Shown: positions 42,126 through 53,843 of the stretch, piece by piece
Layout of the letters: the number at the start of each line of letters is the position of its first letter
Position numbering within the stretch: position 1 is the first letter of the stretch
Assembly (NCBI RefSeq): GCF_020149765.1
Contig: NZ_CP083809.1
Coordinates: 930,001 to 994,000, forward strand
Length of the DNA stretch: 64,000 bases
Direction: 5' to 3'
Origin: Pantoea agglomerans
GTDB taxonomy: Bacteria; Pseudomonadota; Gammaproteobacteria; Enterobacterales; Enterobacteriaceae
Made by a program: the position numbers and the translations under genes
The notes under the pieces: model-generated
Told to the model about the DNA's origin: nothing
Database searches by the model: none
The model's input: only the letters and a program-made list of their open reading frames with translations

Positions 42126-43454
42126 TTATTCCGCATCGCCGCTGGCTGGCGCGGCAGCGCTTGGCTTGCGGCGTTTGCCCACGTTTTTAGTGTCGCGATG
42201 ACGTTTCTTCACGCGCGGCTTTTCCGCTTCGCTCTCTTTTTTCTCTTTGCGTTTCGCCAGCGCCTTTTTCGACGGTTTTCCAGTGGTTTTAGCACTTGGC
42301 GCGCGCGTCACCGGACGCAGTTCGTCGACCACGCGCGGTTTCAGCGGCTCGTTCAGATAGCGGCTGATTTTGCCGAGCAGCAGATGGTCGTGCGCCTCTA
42401 CCAGCGACAGCGCGGTGCCTTTACGTCCGGCGCGTGCGGTACGGCCGATGCGGTGCAGATAGGTATCGGCGGTGCGCGGCATATCGTAGTTAAAGACGTG
42501 GCTCACATCCTCGATATCGATACCGCGCGCGGCAACGTCGGTCGCCACCAGCACGTTGACGCGGCCGTCGGTGATGCGTTTGATCGCCTCGGTGCGTTTA
42601 GCCTGCACCATTTCGCCTTCCAGATAGCAGCAGCGGATTCCCGCATCGTGCAGCCACTGCACCAGCTCGTGCAGACGCTCGCGCTTGCGCACGAAGACGA
42701 TGGAGCGCGTCACGTCCGGCTGCTTCAGCAGATGAACCAGCAGTTTGGTTTTATGCTCCAGATCGTCGGCGCGGTAGTACCACTGCTGGATCTTTTTACG
42801 CTCGCGACGGCTGGGATCGGCTTCCACTTCAACCGGATCGTTAAGCAGACGCTCGGCAAAATCTTTAATCGCGTTGCCTTCCAGCGTGGCAGAGAAGAGC
42901 ATGGTTTGCTTGCGCCAGCGGGTTTCGCCCGCAATGGTTTCGATATCCTGCGCGAAGCCCAGATCCAGCATGCGGTCCGCTTCGTCGAGGATCAGGGTTT
43001 CAACGGCGCGGCAGTCGAAGTTTTCTTCTTTAATGTACTGAAGCAGACGACCGGTGGTCGCCACCACCACATCCTGGTTTTCGCTGAACACTTCCGCGTG
43101 GTTCATATACGCCACGCCGCCGGTAATGGTGGCGATATCGAGATGGGTATGTTTCGCCAGCTCGCGCGCGTGATCGGCGACCTGCATCGCCAGTTCGCGG
43201 GTAGGGGTCAGGATCAGGATGCGCGGCGGCCCCGATTTCTTGCGCGGAAAATCGATCAGGTGCTGCAGTACCGGCAACAGGTACGCGGCGGTTTTCCCGG
43301 TGCCGGTAGGCGCCGAACCCAGAACGTCGCGGCCCTCCAGCGCGGGCGGGATCGCCTCGGCCTGAATGGCGGTAGGGCGAGTAAAGCCTTTATCCTGCAG
43401 GGCTTTCAGCAGGCTTTCGTCGAGTTCGAGTTCGGAGAATGTGGTTACTGTCAT
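42126..43454 (-). CDS. srmB: DEAD-box RNA helicase SrmB
   Basis: A 442-residue helicase for early 50S subunit assembly. Motif I APTGTGKT (48-55), DEAD in LILDEADRML, SAT in LFSATLEG, and the C-terminal HRIGRTARAGRKG are seen. The tail after residue 380 is lysine-rich, as usual for RNA binding. It is divergent from trmN6. Confidence 0.96.
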   Translation of the reverse strand: MTVTTFSELELDESLLKALQDKGFTRPTAIQAEAIPPALEGRDVLGSAPTGTGKTAAYLLPVLQHLIDFPRKKSGPPRILILTPTRELAMQVADHARELAKHTHLDIATITGGVAYMNHAEVFSENQDVVVATTGRLLQYIKEENFDCRAVETLILDEADRMLDLGFAQDIETIAGETRWRKQTMLFSATLEGNAIKDFAERLLNDPVEVEADPSRRERKKIQQWYYRADDLEHKTKLLVHLLKQPDVTRSIVFVRKRERLHELVQWLHDAGIRCCYLEGEMVQAKRTEAIKRITDGRVNVLVATDVAARGIDIEDVSHVFNYDMPRTADTYLHRIGRTARAGRKGTALSLVEAHDHLLLGKISRYLNEPLKPRVVDELRPVTRAPSAKTTGKPSKKALAKRKEKKESEAEKPRVKKRHRDTKNVGKRRKPSAAAPASGDAE

Positions 43455-43609
43455 GGTCTACCTCAGTTTGGGGCGCTGATTATAGACAGATCGCACGCAA
43501 TCTTCATCTGTTAATCCGCGCCGGCCAGCCCATTACGTGTATTCCTCACGCCGTCACGTTACACTGAAGCGCTGCCGCACGGCAGGAAAAAAGGTAATGG
43601 TTGCAGAGT

Positions 43610-44359
43610 ATGACGCAGGAAAAGCCGCATGTGCGGCCGGTATTAAAAAGAAACGGTTTCACCTTCAAACAATTCTTTGTGGCGCACGACCGCTGCGCCA
43701 TGAAAGTCGGCACCGATGCCATTTTGCTGGGCGCCTGGGCGCCGGTAGCCAATGCGCGCCGGGTGCTCGATATCGGCAGCGGCAGCGGGCTTATCGCCCT
43801 GATGCTGGCGCAGCGCACGGCTGATACGGTGCCTGTCGACGCGGTCGAGCTGGATGTTGCCGCCGCGCAGCAGGCGCAGGAGAATGTGGCGCAGTCGCCG
43901 TGGGCGGCGCGCATTCGCGTCCATCAGCAGGATATTGCCGCTTTCGCCGACAGCTGCCAGCAGCGCTATTCGCTGATCGTCAGCAATCCCCCCTATTATC
44001 CACCCGACGTCGCCTGCGCCACGCCAGCGCGCGACGCGGCCCGCTCGACGGCGACGCTGGATCATGCCAGCCTGCTGCGCTACGCCGCGCGTTTAATCGA
44101 CGAAGAGGGTTTCTTCTGCGTCGTGCTGCCGGAAGCGATAGGGCAATCAACGATCGCGCTTGCGCAGGCGTCAGGCTGGCATCTGCGTTTTCGCATCGAC
44201 GTGGCGGAATATGCGCACCGGCCGCCGCATCGCGTGCTGCTCGGCTTCTCCCCCAGCGCGGGGGAAACGCTGCTGGAGCGCATGGCAATCCGCAATCAGG
44301 ATACGCGCTACTCGGAAGCCTGGTGCAGCCTGACCCGCGACTTTTATCTTTTTATGTAG
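43610..44359 (+). CDS. trmN6: tRNA1(Val) adenine-37 N6-methyltransferase TrmN6
   Basis: A 249-residue SAM enzyme methylating A37 of tRNA-Val1. SAM motif [14 protein letters not shown] and catalytic NPPYY are present, and the start region [25 protein letters not shown] matches E. coli YfiC. ATG 43610 is preferred over an upstream TTG 43601; neither has a strong ribosome binding site. Its end overlaps the convergent nadB by 16 bases. Confidence 0.95.
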   Translation: MTQEKPHVRPVLKRNGFTFKQFFVAHDRCAMKVGTDAILLGAWAPVANARRVLDIGSGSGLIALMLAQRTADTVPVDAVELDVAAAQQAQENVAQSPWAARIRVHQQDIAAFADSCQQRYSLIVSNPPYYPPDVACATPARDAARSTATLDHASLLRYAARLIDEEGFFCVVLPEAIGQSTIALAQASGWHLRFRIDVAEYAHRPPHRVLLGFSPSAGETLLERMAIRNQDTRYSEAWCSLTRDFYLFM

Positions 44360-45966
44360 GAAGGCGTTAAGATCGTTGGCTTAGCGTCGGGCAGCATATC
44401 GGGATAGTCGCGGGTAAAATGGAGCCCGCGGCTCTCTTTGCGCTCCAGCGCGCAGCGCACCATCAGTTCGGCGACCTGCGTCAGGTTGCGCAGCTCCAGC
44501 AGGTCGCTGGAGAGACGAAAATGGGCGTAGTATTCGTCGATCTCCTGCTGCAGCAGACTGATGCGGCGCAGCGCGCGCTCCAGCCTGCGCGTGGTGCGCA
44601 CAATCCCCATGTAATCCCACATAAACAGCCGCAGCTCGTGCCAGTTATGCTGGATCACTACGCGCTCGTCCGCATCGTCAACGCGGCTCTCATCCCAGGG
44701 GGGCAGCTGGTCAGGCGCGGCTCTTTGCGGCAGCCCCTGAATCAGATCTTCCGCAGCCGACCAGCCGTAAACCAGGCACTCCAGCAGCGAGTTAGAGGCC
44801 ATGCGGTTGGCGCCGTGCAGGCCGGTATAGCTCACTTCGCCGATAGCGTAGAGCCCGTCGATGTCCGTGCGCCCGCGCGCATCCACCATAACGCCACCGC
44901 AGGTATAGTGCGCGGCGGGCACGATGGGAATGCGATCCCGCGTCAGGTCGAGGCCGAACGTCAGCAGCTTTTCATAAATCGTCGGGAAGTGTTCGCGGAT
45001 AAACGCTGCCGGCTGGTGGCTGATATCCAGGTAGACGCAGTCGACGCCGAGCCGTTTCATCTCATGGTCGATGGCGCGCGCCACGATATCGCGCGGCGCC
45101 AGTTCGGCGCGCGCGTCAAAGTCGGGCATAAAGCGGCTGCCGTCGGGCCGCAGCAGCCAGGCACCTTCGCCGCGCAGCGCTTCGGTGAGCAGAAAGCTGC
45201 GCGCCTCGGGATGAAACAGCGACGTTGGATGGAACTGGTTGAATTCCAGATTGGCGACGCGGCAGCCGGCGCGCCACGCCATCGCGATACCGTCGCCGGA
45301 GGCGACGTCGGGATTGGTGGTGTATTGATAGACCTTTGCCGCGCCGCCGGTTGCCAGCACCACCGCGCGGGCGCTGCAGGTTTCCACCTGCTCGCGGTTG
45401 CGGTTCCATATCCAGGCACCGACGGCGCGGCGCGGGCCTGGCAGGCCCAGCTTGTCCGACAGGATCAGATCGACCGCGTTGCTGCGCTCCAGAATATGAA
45501 TGCGGGGATGGCTCAGGGCCTGGCTCACCAGCGTGGTTTCAACCGCGCGCCCCGTGGCGTCGGCGCTGTGAAGAATGCGTCGGTGGCTGTGGCCCCCCTC
45601 GCGCGTCAGATGATAGGGCATATCGCCTGCCGCCTGCGGATCGCGATCGAAGGCGACGCCGTTATCAATCAGCCACTGCACGCAGTGGCGCGCGTTGCTG
45701 GCGACGAACGAAACCGCCTCGCTCTCGCACAGACCGGCGCCGGCAATCAGCGTATCCTCCACATGAGATTCGATACTGTCGGTCTCATCAAAGACTGCGG
45801 CGATGCCGCCCTGCGCGTAAAGCGTTGAGCCTTCGCTGACCTGCGCTTTGCTCAGTACCAGCACGTCATAATGTGCCGCCAGCCGCAGTGCCAGCGACAA
45901 ACCCGCCGCGCCGCTGCCGATGATTAAAATATCGCACTGATAATCGGGGGAGAGTGAATGTGCCAT
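44344..45966 (-). CDS. nadB: L-aspartate oxidase NadB
   Basis: A 540-residue FAD enzyme making iminoaspartate, the first step of NAD synthesis. The FAD motif GSGAAGLS is near residue 17, followed by [18 protein letters not shown] and later [20 protein letters not shown], which are family hallmarks. ATG 45966 is preferred; TTG 45987 is an upstream option. It is divergent from rpoE. Confidence 0.96.
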   Translation of the reverse strand: MAHSLSPDYQCDILIIGSGAAGLSLALRLAAHYDVLVLSKAQVSEGSTLYAQGGIAAVFDETDSIESHVEDTLIAGAGLCESEAVSFVASNARHCVQWLIDNGVAFDRDPQAAGDMPYHLTREGGHSHRRILHSADATGRAVETTLVSQALSHPRIHILERSNAVDLILSDKLGLPGPRRAVGAWIWNRNREQVETCSARAVVLATGGAAKVYQYTTNPDVASGDGIAMAWRAGCRVANLEFNQFHPTSLFHPEARSFLLTEALRGEGAWLLRPDGSRFMPDFDARAELAPRDIVARAIDHEMKRLGVDCVYLDISHQPAAFIREHFPTIYEKLLTFGLDLTRDRIPIVPAAHYTCGGVMVDARGRTDIDGLYAIGEVSYTGLHGANRMASNSLLECLVYGWSAAEDLIQGLPQRAAPDQLPPWDESRVDDADERVVIQHNWHELRLFMWDYMGIVRTTRRLERALRRISLLQQEIDEYYAHFRLSSDLLELRNLTQVAELMVRCALERKESRGLHFTRDYPDMLPDAKPTILTPSYIKR

Positions 45967-45987
45967 GGTGTTTAATTTACTAAACAA

Positions 45988-46288
45988 GGGTGGCTTGAGA
46001 ATAGGCGTTTCCCGTTCTGTTGTGAAGTATTTTAAACGCGCAGGCGCTTGCCTTAGATCAATTAACCGGCGGATATACGTAAAAACAAACAGTTAAAGAA
46101 AAAGCCAAATAAGATGTGTTTTTTATATAAAACGCGGCGCCCGGACAGGATTTAAAGATGAAAAAGCCTCTGTCATAGGGTACTCTGCCTGCGATTCTGC
46201 GTTGATAGCCGCAGTCTGGATTACACTGTCTTGAGAATGAAAAACAAATGACAGCGCGTCTGGAAGAGTCATCATCAGCGCGTTAAGT
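45988..46288. other. Gene-free nadB-rpoE interval
   Basis: About 300 bp without a convincing gene. Only frames of a few codons open here (for example ATG 46248). The stretch should hold the nadB promoter and upstream rpoE promoters besides the sigma-E one. I see no clear NadR site and no strong terminator. Confidence 0.5.
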
Positions 46289-46315
46289 GAACTTTTTGCC
46301 GCACCACGACTCTAA
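46289..46315 (+). promoter_or_regulatory. Sigma-E promoter of the rpoE operon
   Basis: GAACTT (46289-46294), 16-bp spacer and TCTAA (46311-46315) match the sigma-E promoter pattern. It lies just before rseD, so sigma-E activates its own operon, as in E. coli. Confidence 0.8.
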
Positions 46316-46335
46316 GCGGATGCTTGCTCAGAACC

Positions 46336-46464
46336 ATGAAGATGTGCTGGCAGTTCCTTTACGCATTTAAAAGAATTTGGGGAGACATTACCTCGGATGA
46401 GCGAGCAGTTAACGGATCAGGTACTCGTAGAGCGGGTGCAGAAGGGAGATCAGAAGTCATTTAA
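46336..46464 (+). CDS. rseD: RpoE leader peptide RseD
   Basis: ATG 46336 opens 42 codons (MKMCWQFLYAFKRIWGDITS, then DERA...) and ends at 46464, 68 bases inside rpoE in another frame. Position and start match the E. coli rseD leader peptide, whose translation is coupled to rpoE. GGA motifs at the rpoE start (GGGGAGA, CGGATG) might bind CsrA, which is inferred from E. coli. It was too short for routine gene calling. Confidence 0.68.
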   Translation: MKMCWQFLYAFKRIWGDITSDERAVNGSGTRRAGAEGRSEVI

Positions 46465-46975
46465 CCTCCTGGTTATTCGCTACCAGCATAAAGTGGCGAG
46501 CCTGGTTTCCCGCTACGTCCCGTCGGGAGACGTGCCTGATGTCGTGCAGGAGTCCTTTATCAAAGCGTATCGCGCGCTGGAATCCTTTCGCGGCGATAGC
46601 GCGTTCTATACCTGGCTTTATCGTATCGCGGTCAATACCGCCAAAAATTATCTGGTTGCTCAGGGGCGTCGCCCGCCATCCAGCGATGTGGATGCGATCG
46701 ATGCAGAAAATTTCGAAAGTGCTGGCGCGTTAAAAGAAATTTCGAACCCTGAGAACTTAATGTTGTCAGACGAACTGAAACAAATTGTCTTTCGTACCAT
46801 TGAGGCACTCCCTGAAGATCTGCGTATGGCGATTACGCTCAGGGAACTGGACGGACTGAGCTACGAAGAGATCGCCGCCATTATGGATTGCCCGGTCGGT
46901 ACAGTGCGTTCACGTATCTTCCGTGCGCGAGAGGCCATTGATAATAAAGTTCAACCGCTTATCCAACGTCAGTGA
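46397..46975 (+). CDS. rpoE: RNA polymerase sigma-E factor
   Basis: A 192-residue extracytoplasmic function sigma factor, almost identical to that of E. coli. Region 2 includes RYVPSGDVPDVVQESFIKAYRALESFRG and region 4 LDGLSYEEIAAIMDCPVGTVRSRIFRAREAI. It directs the response to misfolded outer membrane proteins. It heads the operon with rseA, rseB and rseC. Confidence 0.98.
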   Translation: MSEQLTDQVLVERVQKGDQKSFNLLVIRYQHKVASLVSRYVPSGDVPDVVQESFIKAYRALESFRGDSAFYTWLYRIAVNTAKNYLVAQGRRPPSSDVDAIDAENFESAGALKEISNPENLMLSDELKQIVFRTIEALPEDLRMAITLRELDGLSYEEIAAIMDCPVGTVRSRIFRAREAIDNKVQPLIQRQ

Positions 46976-47002
46976 TAACGGCTACTGGAAGGGTACTTAG
47001 GC

Positions 47003-47656
47003 ATGCAGAAAGAACAACTTTCCGCTTTGATGGATGGCGAGGCGCTCGATAACGCGCTGCTGTCAGCACTATCTCAGGATGCAGAGCTGCAACAGCGCTG
47101 GAAAAGCTATCATCTTATCCGCGACACCATGCGCGGGGATGTAGGCGATGTGCTGCACTTCGATATCTCTGCGCGCGTCGCGGCGGCCCTTGAACAAGAG
47201 CCAGCCCGTAAGGTTACGCCGCTGATTGTTGAATCTCAGCCTGAACCGGCCAGCGTGGCTAAGATGCCTTTCTGGCGCAAAATGCGCCCCTGGGCGGCAC
47301 AGCTGACGCAGGTTGGCGTGGCGGCGTGCGTATCGCTGGCGGTAATCGTCGGCGTACAGCACTACAACCAGCCGAGCGGCACCTCCGCCGAACCTTCTGA
47401 TTCGCCAGTGTTTAATACGCTGCCGATGATGGGCAAGGCATCGCCGGTCAGCCTGGGCGTGCCGTCTGACGCCTTTGACACCAGTGGTGCTAACCAGCAG
47501 GTTCAGGAGCAGCGCCGTCGCGTTAACGCGATGCTGCAGGATTATGAACTGCAGCGCCGTCTGCACTCCGATCGCCTGCAGTTTGAAACCAACGCCCCGC
47601 AGCAGGCGCAGGCGGACGTTCCCGGTAATCAGACCTTAGGTACGCAACAGCAGTAA
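47003..47656 (+). CDS. rseA: Anti-sigma-E factor RseA
   Basis: A 217-residue single-pass inner membrane protein. The N-terminal 90 residues (QLSALMDGEALDNALLSALSQDAELQQRWKSYHLIRDTMRGD) bind sigma-E. A membrane helix follows near residues 100-118 (VGVAACVSLAVIVGVQHY). The periplasmic part is cut by DegS and RseP under stress. Its stop shares a base with the rseB start. Confidence 0.97.
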   Translation: MQKEQLSALMDGEALDNALLSALSQDAELQQRWKSYHLIRDTMRGDVGDVLHFDISARVAAALEQEPARKVTPLIVESQPEPASVAKMPFWRKMRPWAAQLTQVGVAACVSLAVIVGVQHYNQPSGTSAEPSDSPVFNTLPMMGKASPVSLGVPSDAFDTSGANQQVQEQRRRVNAMLQDYELQRRLHSDRLQFETNAPQQAQADVPGNQTLGTQQQ

Positions 47657-48612
47657 TGAAGCAGCTTTGGTGCGCCGTTAGCCTGCTGGCAGGCAGCCTG
47701 CTTTGGTCATCTACCGCCCCGGCGCAAACCTCCGCGTCCGGGGCGTTGTTACAGCAGATGGAGCAGGCAAGCCAGACCCTCAACTACGAATTCGCTTATA
47801 TCAACGTCTCGCGCATCGGCATCGAGTCGCTGCGTTATCGTCACGCGGTGATCGATAATCGCGTCTATGCGCAGCTGCTGCAGATGGACGGCCCGCGTCG
47901 TGAAGTGATTCAGCGCGGCGGCGATATCAGCTATTTCGAACCCGGGCTCGATCCTTTCTCTTTGCCCGGTCAAAACATCATTGACGCCTTGCCGTCGCCC
48001 ATCTTTGCTGACTTCTCTCAGCTCGCCAGCGCCTGGGATTTTATCCCGGTGGGGCGTTCGCGCATCGCCGATCAGCTCTGCGAGGTGATCCGCATCGTCT
48101 CGCGCGACGGTACGCGCTATAGCTATGTGGTGTGGCTCGACGTCGACACGAAACTGCCGCTGCGCATCGATCTGCTGGATCGCGACGGTGAAACGCTGGA
48201 GCAGTTCCGCGTCATTAGCTTCGCGGTTGACGAAGGCGTGCGCAATCTTATGCAGGGACTGCAAAAAGCTAATCTGCCGCCGTCGCTTTCGGTGCCGGAA
48301 GGCGAGAAGGTGACGCTGGGCTGGCAGCCAGGCTGGGTGCCTGCGGGCATGAAGCTGGTATCGCAAAGCCGACGCGACATTCCGGCAATGAATAAAACCG
48401 TTGAGTCGCGCCTCTACAGCGACGGCCTGTTCAGCTTCGCCATCAATATTACTCCGGCCGATAAAAGCAGCGTCACGCAGACGTTGCGCACAGGACGTCG
48501 TACGGTACAGACCGAAGTGCGCAATAATAGCGAAATCACCGTCGTGGGCGAACTACCACCCGCCACGGCAAAACGCATAGCGGACAGTATTGATTTGGGG
48601 TCGCAACGATGA
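47656..48612 (+). CDS. rseB: Sigma-E regulatory protein RseB
   Basis: A 318-residue periplasmic protein with an N-terminal signal (about residues 1-24, ending APAQT). It shields RseA from DegS and releases it when lipopolysaccharide intermediates accumulate. The MucB/RseB two-domain layout (SGALLQQMEQASQTLNYEFAYINVSRIGIESLRYRH at the start) is intact. It overlaps rseC by four bases. Confidence 0.97.
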   Translation: MKQLWCAVSLLAGSLLWSSTAPAQTSASGALLQQMEQASQTLNYEFAYINVSRIGIESLRYRHAVIDNRVYAQLLQMDGPRREVIQRGGDISYFEPGLDPFSLPGQNIIDALPSPIFADFSQLASAWDFIPVGRSRIADQLCEVIRIVSRDGTRYSYVVWLDVDTKLPLRIDLLDRDGETLEQFRVISFAVDEGVRNLMQGLQKANLPPSLSVPEGEKVTLGWQPGWVPAGMKLVSQSRRDIPAMNKTVESRLYSDGLFSFAINITPADKSSVTQTLRTGRRTVQTEVRNNSEITVVGELPPATAKRIADSIDLGSQR

Positions 48613-49073
48613 TGAGAGAGTGGGCCACGGTGGTGGCATGGCGTGACGGCATTGCCACGCTGCATACAGAGGCGAAAACCTCCTGCAACAGCTGCTCGGC
48701 GCGTAAAGGCTGCGGCAGCCATATGCTTAACAAACTGGGGCCGAAAGATGCGCACGTAATGGAGATTGTCAGCGCGACGCCGCTGCAGCCTGGCCAGCGC
48801 GTTGAGCTTGGCATCAAAGAGAGCAGCCTGCTCGGTTCGGCGCTGCTGGTCTATATGACGCCGCTGTTTGGGCTGTTTCTGCTGGCTAGCCTGTTCCAGG
48901 CGCTGTTTCACAGCGATCTGGCGGCGGCCTGCGGCGCGCTGCTCGGCGGCATCGGCGGCTTTATCGTCGCCAAAGGCGTGTCGATGAAAGTAGGCGATCG
49001 CGCTGCTTTTCAGCCCATCATTCTGAACGTTGCGCTTCCACCTGACGCCCTGCGCGTGGAAAGCGAAGCGTAA
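48609..49073 (+). CDS. rseC: Sigma-E regulator RseC
   Basis: A 154-residue inner membrane protein with a cysteine-rich start (TSCNSCSARKGCGSHML) and two membrane helices (about residues 75-125). It is a member of the RseC/MucC family and fourth gene of the operon. Its role in sigma-E control is minor; links to thiamine, SoxR reduction or Rnf have been proposed. A GC-rich hairpin (49089-49106) follows. Confidence 0.95.
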   Translation: MMREWATVVAWRDGIATLHTEAKTSCNSCSARKGCGSHMLNKLGPKDAHVMEIVSATPLQPGQRVELGIKESSLLGSALLVYMTPLFGLFLLASLFQALFHSDLAAACGALLGGIGGFIVAKGVSMKVGDRAAFQPIILNVALPPDALRVESEA

Positions 49074-49290
49074 TCCTCTGCAGGCCGCGTATATCGCGGC
49101 CTTTTAGCGCCTGTTTCTCGCCAAAAAGTGTTGTGATTCCGCTACGTTCCATTCTTTTATGCGCGGCCTTAACAGTGTAATATGCGTCGTCATTAATGAG
49201 GCTGACAGGATTGTAGGTAAAGAGCGATCTTCCTGAATGTGTCTGTGCTCAGGTTCTCAACTGTTTTTCTACGTGAAGATATTCATATAA

Positions 49291-51090
49291 ATGAAGCACA
49301 TAAGAAACTTCTCCATCATCGCGCACATTGACCACGGTAAATCGACGCTCTCTGACCGCCTGATTCAAATCTGTGGTGGCCTGACCGATCGCGAGATGGC
49401 GGCGCAGGTTCTCGACTCAATGGACCTGGAGCGCGAGCGCGGCATTACCATCAAAGCGCAGAGCGTGACGCTCGATTACAAAGCGCTCAACGGCGAAACT
49501 TACCAGCTCAATTTCATCGATACCCCAGGGCACGTCGACTTCTCCTATGAAGTATCGCGCTCGCTGGCGGCCTGCGAAGGCGCGCTGCTGGTGGTGGATG
49601 CAGGACAGGGCGTAGAAGCGCAGACCCTGGCGAACTGCTACACCGCGATTGAGATGGATCTGGAAGTTGTGCCGGTACTGAATAAAATCGACCTGCCCGC
49701 CGCCGATCCGGAACGCGCGGCGCAGGAGATTGAAGATATCGTCGGCATCGACGCCACCGATGCGGTGCGCTGCTCGGCGAAAACCGGCGTCGGCGTGCCG
49801 GAAGTGCTGGAGCGTCTGGTGCGCGATATTCCGCCGCCAGAAGGGGATCCAGAAGGTCCGCTGCAGGCGCTGATTATCGACTCCTGGTTCGATAACTACC
49901 TTGGCGTCGTCTCGCTGATCCGCGTGAAAAACGGCACCCTGCGCAAAGGCGACAAAGTTAAAGTGATGAGCACCGGCCAGGTCTACAACGCCGATCGCCT
50001 CGGCATCTTCACGCCGAAGCAGGTCGACCGCACGCAGCTTAACTGCGGCGAAGTGGGCTGGCTGGTCTGCGCCATCAAAGATATCCTTGGCGCGCCGGTG
50101 GGCGATACCCTGACGCTGTCGCGCAACCCGGCGGAGAAAGCGCTGCCTGGCTTTAAGAAAGTGAAGCCGCAGGTCTATGCCGGTCTGTTCCCGGTCAGCT
50201 CCGACGACTACGAAGCCTTCCGCGACGCCCTCGGCAAGCTGAGCCTTAACGACGCCTCGCTGTTCTATGAGCCGGAAAGCTCTACCGCGCTCGGCTTCGG
50301 CTTCCGCTGCGGCTTCCTGGGTCTGCTGCATATGGAGATCATTCAGGAGCGCCTGGAGCGCGAATACGATCTCGATCTGATCACCACCGCGCCAACCGTA
50401 GTGTACGAAGTTGAAACCACCAGCGGCGAAATTGTCTACGTCGACAGCCCGTCGAAGCTGCCGCCGCTGAACAACATCGAAGAGCTGCGCGAACCGATCG
50501 CCGAGTGTCATATGCTGCTGCCGCAGGAGTACCTGGGCAACGTCATTACGCTCTGCGTTGAGAAGCGCGGCGTGCAGACCAATATGGTCTACCACGGCAA
50601 CCAGGTAGCGCTGACCTACGATATTCCGATGGCGGAAGTGGTTCTCGACTTCTTTGACCGTCTGAAATCGACCTCGCGCGGCTATGCGTCGCTTGATTAC
50701 AACTTCAAGCGTTTCCAGGCGTCTGACATGGTGCGCGTAGACGTACTGATTAACCAGGAGCGCGTCGATGCGCTGGCGCTGATCACCCACCGTGATAACT
50801 CGCAGTATCGCGGTCGCGAGCTGGTTGAGAAGATGAAAGATCTGATCCCGCGTCAGCAGTTCGACATTGCGATTCAGGCGGCGATCGGCAACCACATCAT
50901 TGCTCGCTCAACCGTGAAGCAGCTGCGTAAAAACGTACTTGCTAAATGCTACGGCGGCGACGTCAGCCGTAAGAAGAAACTGTTGCAGAAGCAGAAAGAA
51001 GGTAAAAAGCGCATGAAGCAGGTGGGTAACGTTGAGCTGCCGCAGGAAGCCTTCCTCGCCATTCTGCATGTCGGTAAGGACAGCAAATAA
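49291..51090 (+). CDS. lepA: Elongation factor 4 (LepA)
   Basis: A 599-residue translational GTPase. G1 [10 protein letters not shown]2 RGITI, G3 DTPGH, G4 NKID are all visible. The C-terminal LepA-specific domain ends [28 protein letters not shown]. It affects ribosome assembly and translation initiation. lepB follows after nine bases. The 217 bp before it hold a terminator-like hairpin and presumably the promoter. Confidence 0.98.
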   Translation: MKHIRNFSIIAHIDHGKSTLSDRLIQICGGLTDREMAAQVLDSMDLERERGITIKAQSVTLDYKALNGETYQLNFIDTPGHVDFSYEVSRSLAACEGALLVVDAGQGVEAQTLANCYTAIEMDLEVVPVLNKIDLPAADPERAAQEIEDIVGIDATDAVRCSAKTGVGVPEVLERLVRDIPPPEGDPEGPLQALIIDSWFDNYLGVVSLIRVKNGTLRKGDKVKVMSTGQVYNADRLGIFTPKQVDRTQLNCGEVGWLVCAIKDILGAPVGDTLTLSRNPAEKALPGFKKVKPQVYAGLFPVSSDDYEAFRDALGKLSLNDASLFYEPESSTALGFGFRCGFLGLLHMEIIQERLEREYDLDLITTAPTVVYEVETTSGEIVYVDSPSKLPPLNNIEELREPIAECHMLLPQEYLGNVITLCVEKRGVQTNMVYHGNQVALTYDIPMAEVVLDFFDRLKSTSRGYASLDYNFKRFQASDMVRVDVLINQERVDALALITHRDNSQYRGRELVEKMKDLIPRQQFDIAIQAAIGNHIIARSTVKQLRKNVLAKCYGGDVSRKKKLLQKQKEGKKRMKQVGNVELPQEAFLAILHVGKDSK

Positions 51091-51099
51091 GGATCCCTA

Positions 51100-52074
51100 A
51101 TGGCTAATATGTTCGCCCTGGTTCTGGCGCTAGCGACGCTGATCACCGGTATTATCTGGTGTATCGATCGCGTGAAGTGGGCGCCGGCGCGCCGGGCTAA
51201 ACGAGCGGAAGCGCAGGCTGCGGCTGGCCACTCCCTCGACGACAAAACGCTGGCGAAAGTCGGCGGACAGCCCGGCTGGGTGGAGACCGCTGCGTCGGTC
51301 TTCCCGGTGCTGCTGGTGGTATTTGTGGTGCGCTCGTTTATCTATGAGCCCTTCCAGATCCCGTCTGGCTCTATGATGCCAACGCTGCTGATCGGCGATT
51401 TTATTCTGGTGGAGAAGTTCGCCTACGGCATTAAAGATCCCATCACCCAGACAACGCTGATCCCGACCGGCCATCCGCAGCGCGGCGATATCGCGGTATT
51501 TAAATACCCGAAAGATCCGAGCCTGGATTACATTAAGCGCGTCATCGGCCTGCCGGGCGACAAAGTTGTGTTCGATCCCTACAGCAAAACGCTGACCGTC
51601 AGCCCGAACTGCGCCGCCGGCCAGCGCTGCGCCAGCGCGCTGCCGATTACCTACACCAATATCGAGCCGAGCAACTTTATCCAGACCTTTAGCGGCTTTG
51701 ACGGCAACGAAGCGGGCAACGGCTTCTATCAGGTGCCGCAGGGCGAAACGATGCGCGGCGGTCTGCGTCTTGGCACGCGTAAAGAGACGCTGGGCAAGGT
51801 TACGCACGATATTTTGCTGGTAAACGAAGCGCAGAGCCAGGCGAGCATGTATTATCAGCAGCCGGGCCAGCCGCAGGCGACCTGGATCGTGCCGCAGGGG
51901 CAATATTTTATGATGGGCGATAACCGCGACAACAGCGCCGACAGCCGCTACTGGGGCTTTGTCCCGGAACGCAATCTGGTCGGCAAGGCGGTCGCCATCT
52001 GGATGAGCTTCGATAAGCAGGAAGGTCAGTGGCCGACAGGCGTACGCCTGAGCCGTATCGGCGGCATTCACTGA
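51100..52074 (+). CDS. lepB: Signal peptidase I
   Basis: A 324-residue inner membrane protease that removes signal peptides. Two membrane helices occur in the first 80 residues. Ser91 in PSGSMMPTLL and Lys146 in YIKRVIGLPGDKV form the catalytic dyad, at the same numbers as in E. coli. GDNRDNSADSRYWGFVP is the C-terminal family box. Confidence 0.98.
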   Translation: MANMFALVLALATLITGIIWCIDRVKWAPARRAKRAEAQAAAGHSLDDKTLAKVGGQPGWVETAASVFPVLLVVFVVRSFIYEPFQIPSGSMMPTLLIGDFILVEKFAYGIKDPITQTTLIPTGHPQRGDIAVFKYPKDPSLDYIKRVIGLPGDKVVFDPYSKTLTVSPNCAAGQRCASALPITYTNIEPSNFIQTFSGFDGNEAGNGFYQVPQGETMRGGLRLGTRKETLGKVTHDILLVNEAQSQASMYYQQPGQPQATWIVPQGQYFMMGDNRDNSADSRYWGFVPERNLVGKAVAIWMSFDKQEGQWPTGVRLSRIGGIH

Positions 52075-52078
52075 GTAA

Positions 52079-52888
<810 letters not shown>

Positions 52889-52933
52889 CAATATCCCGGC
52901 GCCTGAACAGGCGCTGAAAAAGTCAGGACTCGA

Positions 52934-53839
52934 ATGAGCGAACAGAATACCTATTGCGGCTTTGTCGCGATTGTCGGCCGACCCAACGTCGGCAAATCCA
53001 CCTTACTGAACCAGCTGCTGGGGCAGAAGGTGTCGATCACCTCGCGTAAGCCGCAAACCACGCGTCACCGCATTATGGGCATCCACACCGAAGGCGAATA
53101 TCAGGCCATCTATGTGGATACGCCCGGGCTGCACATGGAAGAGAAGCGCGCCATCAACCGCCTGATGAACCGCGCGGCCAGCAGCTCCATCGGTGATGTC
53201 GAGCTGGTGATCTTCGTGGTCGAAGGCACGCGCTGGACGCCAGACGACGAGATGGTGCTGAACAAGCTGCGCGACAACAAAGTGCCGGTAGTGCTGGCCA
53301 TCAACAAAGTGGACAACATTCAGGATAAAAGTATCCTGCTGCCCCATCTGCAGTTCCTGAGCCAGCAGATGAACTTTCTCGACATCGTGCCGATCTCCGC
53401 TGAAAGCGGAAAAAACGTCGACACCATCGCGGCGATTGTGCGCAAGCGTCTGCCGCAGGCGGATCACCACTTCCCGGAAGATTACATCACCGACCGCTCG
53501 CAGCGCTTTATGGCGTCGGAGATTATCCGCGAGAAGCTGATGCGCTTCCTCGGTGCCGAACTGCCGTACTCGGTTACGGTCGAGATCGAGCAGTTCGTCA
53601 GTAACGATCGCGGCGGCTACGATATCAACGGCCTGATCCTCGTCGAGCGCGAAGGGCAGAAGAAGATGGTGATCGGCAACAAAGGCGCCAAAATCAAAAC
53701 CATTGGTATTGAAGCGCGTAAAGACATGGAAGAGATGTTCGAAGCCAAAGTGCATCTCGAACTGTGGGTCAAAGTGAAGTCAGGCTGGGCCGACGACGAA
53801 CGTGCGCTGCGCAGCCTGGGCTACGTAGACGACCTCTGA
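52934..53839 (+). CDS. era: GTPase Era
   Basis: A 301-residue GTPase that checks the 16S rRNA 3' end during 30S assembly. G1 GRPNVGKST (15-23), G3 DTPG, G4 NKVD and the KH domain ([21 protein letters not shown]) are present. It lies 45 bases after rnc in the classic rnc-era-recO order. Confidence 0.98.
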   Translation: MSEQNTYCGFVAIVGRPNVGKSTLLNQLLGQKVSITSRKPQTTRHRIMGIHTEGEYQAIYVDTPGLHMEEKRAINRLMNRAASSSIGDVELVIFVVEGTRWTPDDEMVLNKLRDNKVPVVLAINKVDNIQDKSILLPHLQFLSQQMNFLDIVPISAESGKNVDTIAAIVRKRLPQADHHFPEDYITDRSQRFMASEIIREKLMRFLGAELPYSVTVEIEQFVSNDRGGYDINGLILVEREGQKKMVIGNKGAKIKTIGIEARKDMEEMFEAKVHLELWVKVKSGWADDERALRSLGYVDDL

Positions 53840-53843
53840 TCCT

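Noticed and set aside
42096..43514. 472-codon frame opposite srmB
   Set aside because: srmB on the other strand is a full-length, clearly recognised helicase. The antisense frame has no family signature and runs through the srmB start region.
44419..45828. 469-codon frame opposite nadB
   Set aside because: Antisense shadow of nadB in a GC-rich gene; no start signal or domain.
49417..50895. 492-codon frame opposite lepA
   Set aside because: Antisense to a highly conserved GTPase; Arg/His/Gln-rich composition typical of such shadows.
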